IMG/VR virus record: IMGVR_UViG_3300036766_000378
Location: 1 to 42,889 of that record
Source: a virus
Length of the DNA stretch: 42,889 nt
Direction: 5' to 3' (one strand)
Numbering within the stretch: the first letter of the stretch is position 1; each line of letters begins with the position of its first letter. A model generated the notes under the pieces. The model was not told the origin of the DNA and ran no database searches. It saw only the letters and a list, made by a program, of their open reading frames with translations. Positions 6,802 to 13,464 of this stretch are shown here, in pieces. A program made the translations under genes and the position numbers.

Positions 6802-9456
6802 TTATAGGGTGCCCGTGAGCACCGATGTAATGTCTATTTCCCCATCCACCGCCGAAACCACGTCCACCGTCCCGGTGACGTTCGAGGTCACGTCCAGCGT
6901 ATGCGATGCCAGCGCGTGGGAGCCGTTCACCGTAGCGAGGATGAGTGAAGTGATATCGAGGTTGCCGCGGATGACGTAGCCCGGCACATGCATCTTTCCC
7001 GTGACGGTCGACGTGCCGGCAATAGGGCTAAGGACGAGGAAAATCCGTGCGGAGAGTTGTGCGAGCGCGATGGTAGAGGTTCCCGCCGTTGTGCTCGGCA
7101 CGAGGTACGCCGTCGTGCTTAGGCTCACACTCGCAGAACTGGCCCCGTTCACCGTGGAGAGGGCAAGCAATGACGGTGCCCAGACCTCCCCGGTCGCGGC
7201 GGAAGCCCCGTTCACTGTCGAGAGGGCAAGCAGGGACGGTGCCCAGACCTCCCCGGTCGCCGTGGAGACTGCCGCCGTCGCGGATGGGACAATCGCAGCG
7301 GGCGTAGAAACCGTCGCCGCCGCGGTTGAGACTGCCGCCACGGTGGACGGGACGAGGGCGGCACTGGTACTCACGGTGCCGGTCGCGGCGGAAGCCCCGT
7401 TCACTGTCGAGAGGGCAAGCAGGGACGGTGCCCAGACCTCCCCGGTCGCCGTGGAGACTGCCGCCGTCGCGGATGGGACAATCGCAGCGGGCGTAGAAAC
7501 CGTCGCCGCCGCGGTTGAGACTGCCGCCGTCGCGCTGGGGACGAGGGCAGCACTGGTACTCACGGTGCCGGTCGCCGTGGATATCGCGGCTACGGTAGAC
7601 AGGGTCAGCAGGGACGGTGCCCAGACCTCCCCGGTCGCGGCGGAAGCCCCGTTCACTGTCGAGAGGGCAAGCAATGCGGGCGATTGCACGAAGGCGGTCG
7701 CCGTCGCCTGTGCGGCCGTGGTCGAAATTGCGAGCACCGCCGGGGTGGAAACGGTCGACTGCGCGGTACTCACACCATCAATGGAGGAGAGGGTCAGCAG
7801 GGCCGCGCTAGCGGACGGGGTAGAGACCGTCGCGGTAGCTGTCGCAACACCATCGATCGCACTGAGCGCGAGATAGGTTTGCGCGGCAAGTTGGGATAGC
7901 GCGATGGTGGCAACGCCGGCAACTGCGCTCAGGACCACGAACCCGGCTGTAGAAACCGTCGCCGCCGCGGTTGAGACTGCCGCCGTCGCGCTGGGGACGA
8001 GGGCAGCACTGGTACTCACGGTGCCGGTCGCCGTCGCCACCGCAGCGACGGTGGACAGTACCAGCGCCGCTGCGGTGCTTACCGCTGCCGTCGCCGTGGA
8101 TATCGCGGCTACGGTAGACAGGGTCAGCAGGGACGGTGCCCAGACCTCCCCGGTCGCCGTGGAGACTGCCGCCGTCGCGGATGGGACAATCGCAGCGGGC
8201 GTAGAAACCGTCGCCGCCGCGGTTGAGACTGCCGCCACGGTGGACGGGGCAAGGTCGGCGGTGGTACTGACGGCAGCCGTCGCCGTCGCCGCCGCAGCGA
8301 CCGTGGACAGTACCAGAGCAGCCTCGGTGCTTACCGCTGCCGTCGCCGTCGAGACCGCCGCCACCGTGGAGAGAACGAGGTTGGCTGCGCCGCCTAGAGA
8401 ATATTGGTCGTAGGTGACGGTGCCGTTGTTGTTGTACAGGATGCCGATAGCCGACGTGATCGCAGTAACGTTCACGCCGAGACAGGTAATCGAGGCTTCT
8501 TGGGCCGCATCCGTCCCCCATGTGTTCGTGCCGCCATCCGAGTCGCGATAGAGATCGCCATCAGAGGACTTCGGAAAGAACGCGTAGACCGTGGTGCCCG
8601 ATACCGCGAGCGCACCTGAGTTGGCCGTGGCGCCATCTACGGCGGCGTCCGCTACCGCCGTCCTCGTCAGGCTGAGCGTATCTCCCGTGGTCCCGCGCAG
8701 AATGGAACCGGACGACGTGTTGTCCTTCGTAAACAGGATGATCTCGGAGCCGTTGACCATGCCGTTGCCAACGTCATAGACGGCGTTGCTTCGCGCGCTG
8801 GCGAGCGACGCTTCGGTGGAGAGGGTGTTGTCAGCCTTGAGCGTCTTCCAGTACAGCGTCGTATTCGTCGTCGTCTTACCGTAGAAAATGTGGCAGCGCC
8901 CGCTTGAATCCGGGCCTACGAGTTCGCGAAAATCATCATGAATCTGCGAACCGGAGTCGTCCGCCACGTTTTGAGTAGTCTGCCATGCGCCGGAGACATA
9001 TCGACTCACAAACGGGCGACGATAGTTCGTCCCCATGCTGGCTGCGGTAGCCCCCTGATAGGCCACGACGTAGCTTCCCGCCGCCCGGACGGCCAGTTGA
9101 AAAGCAAGCTTGGTAGTGTCGCTCGCGGTAGGTGTTGGGCCTGTGGCTGTCGCTGTCCCCCATAGGTCGGTGGTCGTGTCAAACGAGTTTATCGTCAGCA
9201 CCGAACCTATCAATAGGTACGCCACATAAATGCTAGTGGACAAAACCTGGGCCGAACCCACGCCCGCGATGGCACTGGGTCGGTGAGCCGAGTCCTGTTC
9301 TGCCCAGGTTGAACCACCGTCCGTTGATTTCCACACAGAGACGGCACCACTGATATTAATGGGCGCGGCATATAAGTTGCCGCCGATTTGAAATGGGCCG
9401 AGATGGGCATTGAGCCAGCCAGACCACATGCCCCCGACGGTTGCTGGGAGCGCCAT
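6802..9456 (-). CDS. Repetitive tail fibre-like protein (884 aa)
   Basis: The N-terminal ~350 residues look like a beta-propeller with a BNR/sialidase-type Asp box (KSTDGGSTWAEQD near residue 45). From about residue 358 to 820 there are roughly 22 tandem 21-residue repeats of the type L.LSTVAA.STATA.VST.A, some replaced by TGEVWAPS variants. A short unique C-terminus with alternating Val/Ile/Thr follows. Beta-repeat shafts of this kind are typical of host-contact fibres. The start at 9454-9456 follows GGGAGG. Many repeats are nearly identical in DNA, so copy number may vary. Receptor binding is inferred from position and composition, not from a recognised domain. Confidence 0.75.
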   Translation of the reverse strand: MALPATVGGMWSGWLNAHLGPFQIGGNLYAAPINISGAVSVWKSTDGGSTWAEQDSAHRPSAIAGVGSAQVLSTSIYVAYLLIGSVLTINSFDTTTDLWGTATATGPTPTASDTTKLAFQLAVRAAGSYVVAYQGATAASMGTNYRRPFVSRYVSGAWQTTQNVADDSGSQIHDDFRELVGPDSSGRCHIFYGKTTTNTTLYWKTLKADNTLSTEASLASARSNAVYDVGNGMVNGSEIILFTKDNTSSGSILRGTTGDTLSLTRTAVADAAVDGATANSGALAVSGTTVYAFFPKSSDGDLYRDSDGGTNTWGTDAAQEASITCLGVNVTAITSAIGILYNNNGTVTYDQYSLGGAANLVLSTVAAVSTATAAVSTEAALVLSTVAAAATATAAVSTTADLAPSTVAAVSTAAATVSTPAAIVPSATAAVSTATGEVWAPSLLTLSTVAAISTATAAVSTAAALVLSTVAAVATATGTVSTSAALVPSATAAVSTAAATVSTAGFVVLSAVAGVATIALSQLAAQTYLALSAIDGVATATATVSTPSASAALLTLSSIDGVSTAQSTVSTPAVLAISTTAAQATATAFVQSPALLALSTVNGASAATGEVWAPSLLTLSTVAAISTATGTVSTSAALVPSATAAVSTAAATVSTPAAIVPSATAAVSTATGEVWAPSLLALSTVNGASAATGTVSTSAALVPSTVAAVSTAAATVSTPAAIVPSATAAVSTATGEVWAPSLLALSTVNGASAATGEVWAPSLLALSTVNGASSASVSLSTTAYLVPSTTAGTSTIALAQLSARIFLVLSPIAGTSTVTGKMHVPGYVIRGNLDITSLILATVNGSHALASHTLDVTSNVTGTVDVVSAVDGEIDITSVLTGTL
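6990..8385 (-). repeat. 63-bp coding tandem repeats (about 22 units)
   Basis: These in-frame repeats encode the 21-residue modules of the fibre-like protein. Two alternating module types recur (ALVPSATAAVSTAAATVST and LLALSTVNGASAATG), in blocks that are almost identical in DNA, which points to recent duplication and exchange between units. Confidence 0.85.
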
Positions 9457-9990
9457 CTAGAACGCCTCCCGCGTGATCGCATCAAAGCAATCACCAACCC
9501 CAAGTAACGCCCGCCATTCCGCCTGCGTCCGCCAGTTCAGCGGCGCGCAATGTTCGTCTCCGTGCTCGCACGAGATAATGTGCAGCACCGCCGCTCCCGC
9601 CTGTCCCATCGCCGACGCCATCGCTACACACTCCCCGTCGTCGCAGCATGGCAGGCAGTCTTCCGACACAACCAAATCCCACGGCCCCGGCGGGTACTCC
9701 GCCAGTACACACCCATCCCCAAGGACGATTCGCTCGCCAAGAGCCGCCTGTGCCTCACTCACCGCCCATGCGCTCGCGTCCATCCCCCACGCGTTCACCC
9801 CGCGCGCGAGCAGATCATCTACCAGATATCCGCCCGGCCCGCAGCCAACTACCAGTGCCCGCCGCGCGTTCGGATACCGTCCGACGATCATCTCTGCCCG
9901 TTCCGCGAACATGGGAAAGCGCCAGTAGATCGTGTACAGCGAGCCTGGTGATGACCCGTCGCAATCAGTTGCCGTTAGGAGACGCCCCAA
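9457..9990 (-). CDS. SAM-dependent methyltransferase (class I)
   Basis: The 177-aa protein has the SAM-binding motif ALVVGCGPGGYLVDDLL, then an acidic residue at the end of strand 2 (NAWGMDAS) and a typical strand-4 segment (PWDLVVSEDCLPC). It has neither the DPPY of DNA adenine methyltransferases nor the PCQ of C5-methyltransferases, so a small-molecule, sugar or protein substrate is more likely. The start is TTG (9988-9990) with AGGAGGGG just upstream. It lies directly before the fibre gene (the stop codon is in the fibre's ribosome site), so modification of the fibre or of surface glycans is a reasonable guess. Confidence 0.72.
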   Translation of the reverse strand: MGRLLTATDCDGSSPGSLYTIYWRFPMFAERAEMIVGRYPNARRALVVGCGPGGYLVDDLLARGVNAWGMDASAWAVSEAQAALGERIVLGDGCVLAEYPPGPWDLVVSEDCLPCCDDGECVAMASAMGQAGAAVLHIISCEHGDEHCAPLNWRTQAEWRALLGVGDCFDAITREAF

Positions 9991-10011
9991 AGTGACCCCT
10001 CCTAATCGGGC

Positions 10012-10371
10012 CTAGGTGACCAACAGCGACGTGGCCGCCAGGATCACGGTGTTGTTGAAGGTATGCCCGGATTCCGTCGAAAACCCCCATGTCCCCGTCG
10101 AGGTCAGGCACACATCGGCGTGGATGTGCCCACCGACCGCCTTCGTGTAGAACGACATATAGGCGTCCCCAGACGGGTTGGTGACGCGCACGATGACCTG
10201 CGAGGGATACCCGTCGCCGTCGATGGTCGCTTCGTAGCCCAATGAGCCGCAGTTGGTCGGCGCGACCTGTGCAGCGATGAGCGTTGGAGACGATGCGGGC
10301 GCTTTCCCCGCAAACGCGATCGACGGGAAGAGGACGACGGCGAACAGCGCCGCAGCGATGATGAGCTTCAT
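10012..10371 (-). CDS. Small exported protein with signal peptide
   Basis: The first 22 residues (MKLIIAAALFAVVLFPSIAFA) form a clear signal peptide with an AFA cleavage site. The mature part (~98 aa) is beta-rich with two Cys (TNCGSLGYEAT and ADVCLTS) that could form a disulfide. AAAGGAG precedes the ATG at ideal spacing. An exported protein among late genes could act in the envelope, for instance in lysis or superinfection exclusion, but the sequence does not decide. Confidence 0.65.
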   Translation of the reverse strand: MKLIIAAALFAVVLFPSIAFAGKAPASSPTLIAAQVAPTNCGSLGYEATIDGDGYPSQVIVRVTNPSGDAYMSFYTKAVGGHIHADVCLTSTGTWGFSTESGHTFNNTVILAATSLLVT

Positions 10372-10392
10372 GGCGAACTCCTTTGGTTTGGT

Positions 10393-10407
10393 AACTAACC
10401 GTTAGTT
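10393..10407. promoter_or_regulatory. Near-palindrome upstream of the exported-protein gene
   Basis: AACTAAC (10393-10399), one base, then GTTAGTT (10401-10407). The surrounding 50 bp are unusually rich in CCAAA/TTTGG words. It could be an operator or an mRNA structure before the signal-peptide gene. Confidence 0.3.
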
Positions 10408-10428
10408 GCCTTTGGTTTTGTTCTCATC

Positions 10429-10728
10429 CTACGCCTTTCGCGCGGCGGCCTCCGCTGCCCACTGTGCCCGGTTCGCGGCGGCTGCTTCGTACTCTTGGAT
10501 TACCCACGAAGAGGGGTAGACCATCTCGAAGCACTCCGGTTTCGATACCGGGTCCAGCCCGCCGATGCCGGCCCAGTCCGGGTGAATTGAGAAGCACATC
10601 GGGGCGCCGTTGAAGAACCGCAGGAACCCGCCGGTGACGGGGACATACCTGTCGTTCTTTTTAGTGAGCGCGCCATCCGCCTCCGGGGTAAAGCCGTAAG
10701 AGACAAGAGCCTTAGTTGCACGGTCCAT
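10429..10728 (-). CDS. Small late protein, unknown function (99 aa)
   Basis: The ATG at 10726-10728 follows a strong AAGGAGG. The protein has an aromatic middle (GGFLRFFNGAPMCFSIHPDW) and an Ala-rich helical end. No family is recognised. It lies between a tail-type gene and the exported-protein gene. Confidence 0.6.
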   Translation of the reverse strand: MDRATKALVSYGFTPEADGALTKKNDRYVPVTGGFLRFFNGAPMCFSIHPDWAGIGGLDPVSKPECFEMVYPSSWVIQEYEAAAANRAQWAAEAAARKA

Positions 10729-10738
10729 GTCTTCCTCC

Positions 10739-11146
10739 TTAGTCCAGCGTACTGACGAGCGCGCCAATGGCAATCGTGGGCGGCGTATTGCTGGTGTCGA
10801 TGACTTTCGACGTGACGGTGCCCCACAAGAGCATGTTGCCCGCCCCGATGGTGATCGAATCGAACACGCCGAAATACGTGATCGTGCTGCTGCCGGCGGT
10901 GCAGGCAGCTAACGTCAAGGCGGCGCTGTTCGTCTTCGACCCCGAGGCGGCGGCGCTCATGTCCGAGGCGTTGATGATGAGACGCGCATACGTCGTGTAG
11001 GTCGCCTCCCCCGCCGTGGCGCCGGTACTGGCGTCGGTCAGGGCTGATGTCCACAGGCCAACGTAGGCGGTGGGCGAGGTGTACGCCCCGTCCCCGAAGA
11101 CGTGATCGAGGATTTTGTTTTCGAGGTAGTCGCTGAAACTTGCCAT
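10739..11146 (-). CDS. Conserved phage tail-type protein (135 aa)
   Basis: The opening MASFSDYLENKILDHVFGDG followed by YTSPTAYVGLWTSALTDAS is a recurring pattern in phage structural regions: short helix, then a beta-sandwich. The C-terminal half (SSTITYFGVFDS, GNMLLWGTVTS) fits a beta fold. Such proteins are usually encoded near fibres and endolysins, but their exact role is unknown. The start at 11144-11146 has AAGGAGGG 8 nt upstream. Confidence 0.7.
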   Translation of the reverse strand: MASFSDYLENKILDHVFGDGAYTSPTAYVGLWTSALTDASTGATAGEATYTTYARLIINASDMSAAASGSKTNSAALTLAACTAGSSTITYFGVFDSITIGAGNMLLWGTVTSKVIDTSNTPPTIAIGALVSTLD

Positions 11147-11148
11147 TG

Positions 11149-11364
11149 CTAAGTCCCTCCTTGAGTAGTGAACTGCCGCACGATGCGCCACCCCGCGAGG
11201 CCTGCCGCCGCCACGACGCTTTGCCAGAGCGTGTGGTAATTCGGCGTGGCCTGGTTGAGCGCGCCCGTCGCCAGCATCGCGGCGATGAAGGCCGCTACGA
11301 AGTCGCGCTCCGCCTTGCGGAGATCGTCGGGCTGATTCATGTAGAACGCGATGAGACGGTTCAC
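11149..11364 (-). CDS. Small membrane-associated protein, possible holin
   Basis: This 71-aa protein starts with GTG overlapping the endolysin stop (GTGA). It has one amphipathic to hydrophobic stretch (DFVAAFIAAMLATGAL) and a second weaker one (VVAAAGLAGWRIV), with charged ends. Position directly after the endolysin and possible membrane spans suggest a holin or lysis helper. The hydrophobicity is moderate, so this is tentative. Confidence 0.55.
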   Translation of the reverse strand: MNRLIAFYMNQPDDLRKAERDFVAAFIAAMLATGALNQATPNYHTLWQSVVAAAGLAGWRIVRQFTTQGGT

Positions 11365-12005
11365 GACAGCACCGCGATTGCCGCGTCGCGCTTGACGCTG
11401 TTCGAGAGCAGGTTCGCGATGGCGTTGCGCTGCTTCTGCTCAGTGGTGGCGTTCGTCACGAGGCCGGCCGCGAGCAGCGCCCTGTAGCAGGCCAGCATGT
11501 ATGCCTTGTCAGGCGAGGTAGAGATGCCGATCAGCTCCTGCTCGGCTGCGTTCATTCCCATTGGTTCCCCCATGAAGAGTTGTGGATCTCGGCAGTCCGA
11601 GAACGTGACGGTGAGGCCGCCCTTGCAATCGCGCTGCGCGTGAAGATGTGGCCCCGTGGACGTGCCCGTGTTGCCGCTGTAGGCGATAAGGTCGCCCGCC
11701 TTGACCGTTGCTCCCTGCGCGCCTGCCCCCGTGAAACTGAGCAGATGCGCCAGCAGCGTAGGCCAGCCATCGCCGTGATCGATGAGGATGTGGTTGCCGA
11801 AGCTGCCATTTCCGTAGCCGTCGCCGGGGACGTGCAGGTGGACGATGCCGGCGGCTGGCGCGTAGACGGGCGTACCCACGGGCACGGCGTAGTCGCAGCC
11901 ACGGTGAGGTGCGGCCACGCTGTAGGGCGGGCTTGTCTCCCCGAAGCCGAACGTCACCGGGTGGTCCACCGGCAGGCGCTCCCAGAGTACCGTTGGTTCG
12001 CTCAT
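11361..12005 (-). CDS. M23-family peptidoglycan endopeptidase (endolysin)
   Basis: The 214-aa protein carries the LytM/M23 zinc signature. His34 and Asp38 lie in APHRGCDYAVPVGTPV, His87 in LLAHL, and His120 and His122 in GPHLHAQ. The family cuts peptide cross-bridges or stems in peptidoglycan. A C-terminal helical region (residues ~155-214) may bind the wall or regulate. No signal peptide is present, so release would need a holin, and candidates lie on both sides. The start at 12003-12005 follows AGGGAGG; longer in-frame starts lack a ribosome site. Confidence 0.88.
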   Translation of the reverse strand: MSEPTVLWERLPVDHPVTFGFGETSPPYSVAAPHRGCDYAVPVGTPVYAPAAGIVHLHVPGDGYGNGSFGNHILIDHGDGWPTLLAHLLSFTGAGAQGATVKAGDLIAYSGNTGTSTGPHLHAQRDCKGGLTVTFSDCRDPQLFMGEPMGMNAAEQELIGISTSPDKAYMLACYRALLAAGLVTNATTEQKQRNAIANLLSNSVKRDAAIAVLS

Positions 12006-12075
12006 CGTTGGCCTCCCTGCGTACATGGTAGGAGATTCGCCATTCGAGCGGTGCCCAGCGAAAGCAACGCATCGT

Positions 12076-12300
12076 TCACAGCCGACTACCCCCGTGGCGC
12101 GGGAAGTGATACCGCCGGCGGCCGGGAGTGGCGGCCATCCGCTCCTCGCGCTCAGACGTTTCATCTGCGGCTGCCCCAACGTCCTGGACGTAGCCGCACA
12201 TCATGCAGCTCCCGTACGTCCCGGCGAGGTCGCGTTCGATGGTGACGAAGCCGCGACATCGCGGACAATCCTTCGGGGGAGACTGCGGCAGCGACGGCAT
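12076..12300 (-). CDS. Zinc-ribbon protein (74 aa)
   Basis: Two CxxC pairs (CPRC and CMMC, about 20 residues apart) form a classic zinc ribbon. The C-terminal part is polar with Arg/His. The preferred ATG at 12298-12300 has a weak GTGGGG upstream. The frame is open much further upstream, but that part is in the neighbour's antisense shadow. Function unknown. Confidence 0.5.
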   Translation of the reverse strand: MPSLPQSPPKDCPRCRGFVTIERDLAGTYGSCMMCGYVQDVGAAADETSEREERMAATPGRRRYHFPRHGGSRL

Positions 12301-12346
12301 CAGCGTGGCCCCACGATGCCGGGCGTGGCGCGCAGGATGGCGTCGT

Positions 12347-12790
12347 TCACGATCCCACCTTCGTTCCGTCCAGCCAGACGAACTCACCGTCCGGGCCGAC
12401 CGGATAGTGCCCCTTGCATCCGGCGCAGTAAGTCGCCCCGTAGAAGCCCGGCTGCGCGGCATAGGTTTCCGCAAGAGCCTGAGCCATCGTCGTCTCCGTG
12501 CCGCATCCGCTGTTCAGCGACTTATCTGTCCAAAACTTCCCGGTGACAGACCCGTCACCGGGGTACTTCTCGAACTTGAGGTAGCCGAACTGGTCGTATC
12601 GCTCATGCTCCTCCTCGGTCAGGTCGCGCAGCGGGTGCGTAGGCTGTACGCCGACGTGCCGATAGGTGCGCCGGATGGGGCGCACGAGGTCGCGACGTTC
12701 ACCGTCGGGCAAGACGAGATAGCACTTTTGCATCCCGTCCGCCCCGAGTTCGTGAAGGCACCCGTCGTGCTGATCTGTAGTTAGGCTCAT
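12347..12790 (-). CDS. Cys-containing protein of the lysis region (147 aa)
   Basis: The start at 12788-12790 overlaps the stop of the 34-aa membrane gene (ATGA). The protein is hydrophilic, with a His/Arg-rich middle (VRPIRRTYRHVGVQPTHPL), an acidic helix (LTEEEHERYDQF) and a CAGC pair near the C-terminus. No domain is recognised. Position would allow a virion or lysis-regulating role. Confidence 0.55.
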   Translation of the reverse strand: MSLTTDQHDGCLHELGADGMQKCYLVLPDGERRDLVRPIRRTYRHVGVQPTHPLRDLTEEEHERYDQFGYLKFEKYPGDGSVTGKFWTDKSLNSGCGTETTMAQALAETYAAQPGFYGATYCAGCKGHYPVGPDGEFVWLDGTKVGS

Positions 12791-12891
12791 CGCCCCACTC
12801 CGTAGCCGAACGCCCGCCCGGTAGCCTCGAACAGCAGCCACCCACAGAGCATCGCCCCGAGGATGATGCCAACCACGATCGCGCGCCTCAT
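12787..12891 (-). CDS. Membrane microprotein (34 aa)
   Basis: A 34-codon gene coupled by ATGA at both ends. After MRRA, residues 5-20 (IVVGIILGAMLCGWLL) form one membrane span, so the basic N-terminus would face the cytoplasm. In this location, between a holin-like gene and the endolysin, it may be a lysis accessory (pinholin- or spanin-like), but it is too short to classify. Confidence 0.55.
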   Translation of the reverse strand: MRRAIVVGIILGAMLCGWLLFEATGRAFGYGVGR

Positions 12892-13154
12892 CCTGCGAAC
12901 CTCGCATAGAGCACGGCCAGCGCACCGGGAAGAATCCAACGCGTGACCTCCATACGGGCGAGCGCGTAGACCCACCGCACGATGTCGGTACGCCCGGCAA
13001 CACGTTCGGCATGACGCATGCGCTCATTATCGCTGTTCGCCTGCCATAGTTCGACGCTTTTGAGGCGAATATCCACCGCATCGAAACGCTCATTGACCCG
13101 CTGTTCAAAGCGGCTGAGTTGCTGTTGGAGTACCGCGATGTCGTCAGCCGTCAA
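12888..13154 (-). CDS. Holin-like protein with N-terminal coiled coil
   Basis: The 88-aa protein has an N-terminal coiled coil (IAVLQQQLSRFEQRVNERF and following) and a C-terminal hydrophobic segment (WILPGALAVLYARF). This is the plan of XhlA-type haemolysin/holin accessory proteins. The start is TTG (13152-13154) with GGGAGGG 7 nt upstream. Placement just before the membrane microgene and the endolysin supports a lysis function. Confidence 0.6.
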   Translation of the reverse strand: MTADDIAVLQQQLSRFEQRVNERFDAVDIRLKSVELWQANSDNERMRHAERVAGRTDIVRWVYALARMEVTRWILPGALAVLYARFAG

Positions 13155-13185
13155 ATCCCTACCCTCCCGTCGACGCCGTTGAATC

Positions 13186-13464
13186 TCATGGTTGGATCGC
13201 CACCTGTTGCGCGGCCCCGCTTGCGAACAGCGCCATCAGCTTTGTCTTACCGCTCCCGTTATCGACACAGTATAACCAGCAGCCATCCGTCACAGCGGTG
13301 GGCACGGTGTCGATCTCGCGCATAAGGATGCGGTTCGGGGAGAGTGAATCTCCCGTTTCCATCCCCCTGAGCCCGTTATCAGAAAGCCTATTCAACCGCC
13401 CGGTCAGGGTAGCAACGGCCACACTCAGGCGGGCGATCTCGGCGTCCCGGTCGATATCGTTCAT
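13186..13464 (-). CDS. Short virion-type protein with N-terminal coiled coil (92 aa)
   Basis: Coupled to the upstream tail gene by ATGA. Residues ~5-30 (DRDAEIARLSVAVATLTGRL) are a coiled coil. The rest is beta-rich (GCWLYCVDNGSGKTKLMALF). It resembles small accessory tail proteins but I cannot name the family. The GSGKTK string is not in a P-loop context. Confidence 0.55.
   Translation of the reverse strand: MNDIDRDAEIARLSVAVATLTGRLNRLSDNGLRGMETGDSLSPNRILMREIDTVPTAVTDGCWLYCVDNGSGKTKLMALFASGAAQQVAIQP

Noticed and set aside
6990-8385. Possible CRISPR array because of regular repeats
   Set aside because: The units are continuous coding repeats without spacer diversity or cas genes.
7001-8413. 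Long plus-strand open frames opposite the fibre repeats
   Set aside because: They arise from the low-complexity, GC-rich repeat on the other strand; no ribosome site and no independent domain.
13186-13464. GSGKTK string suggesting an ATP-binding protein
   Set aside because: The flanking beta strands and total length do not fit a P-loop fold; probably a chance match.
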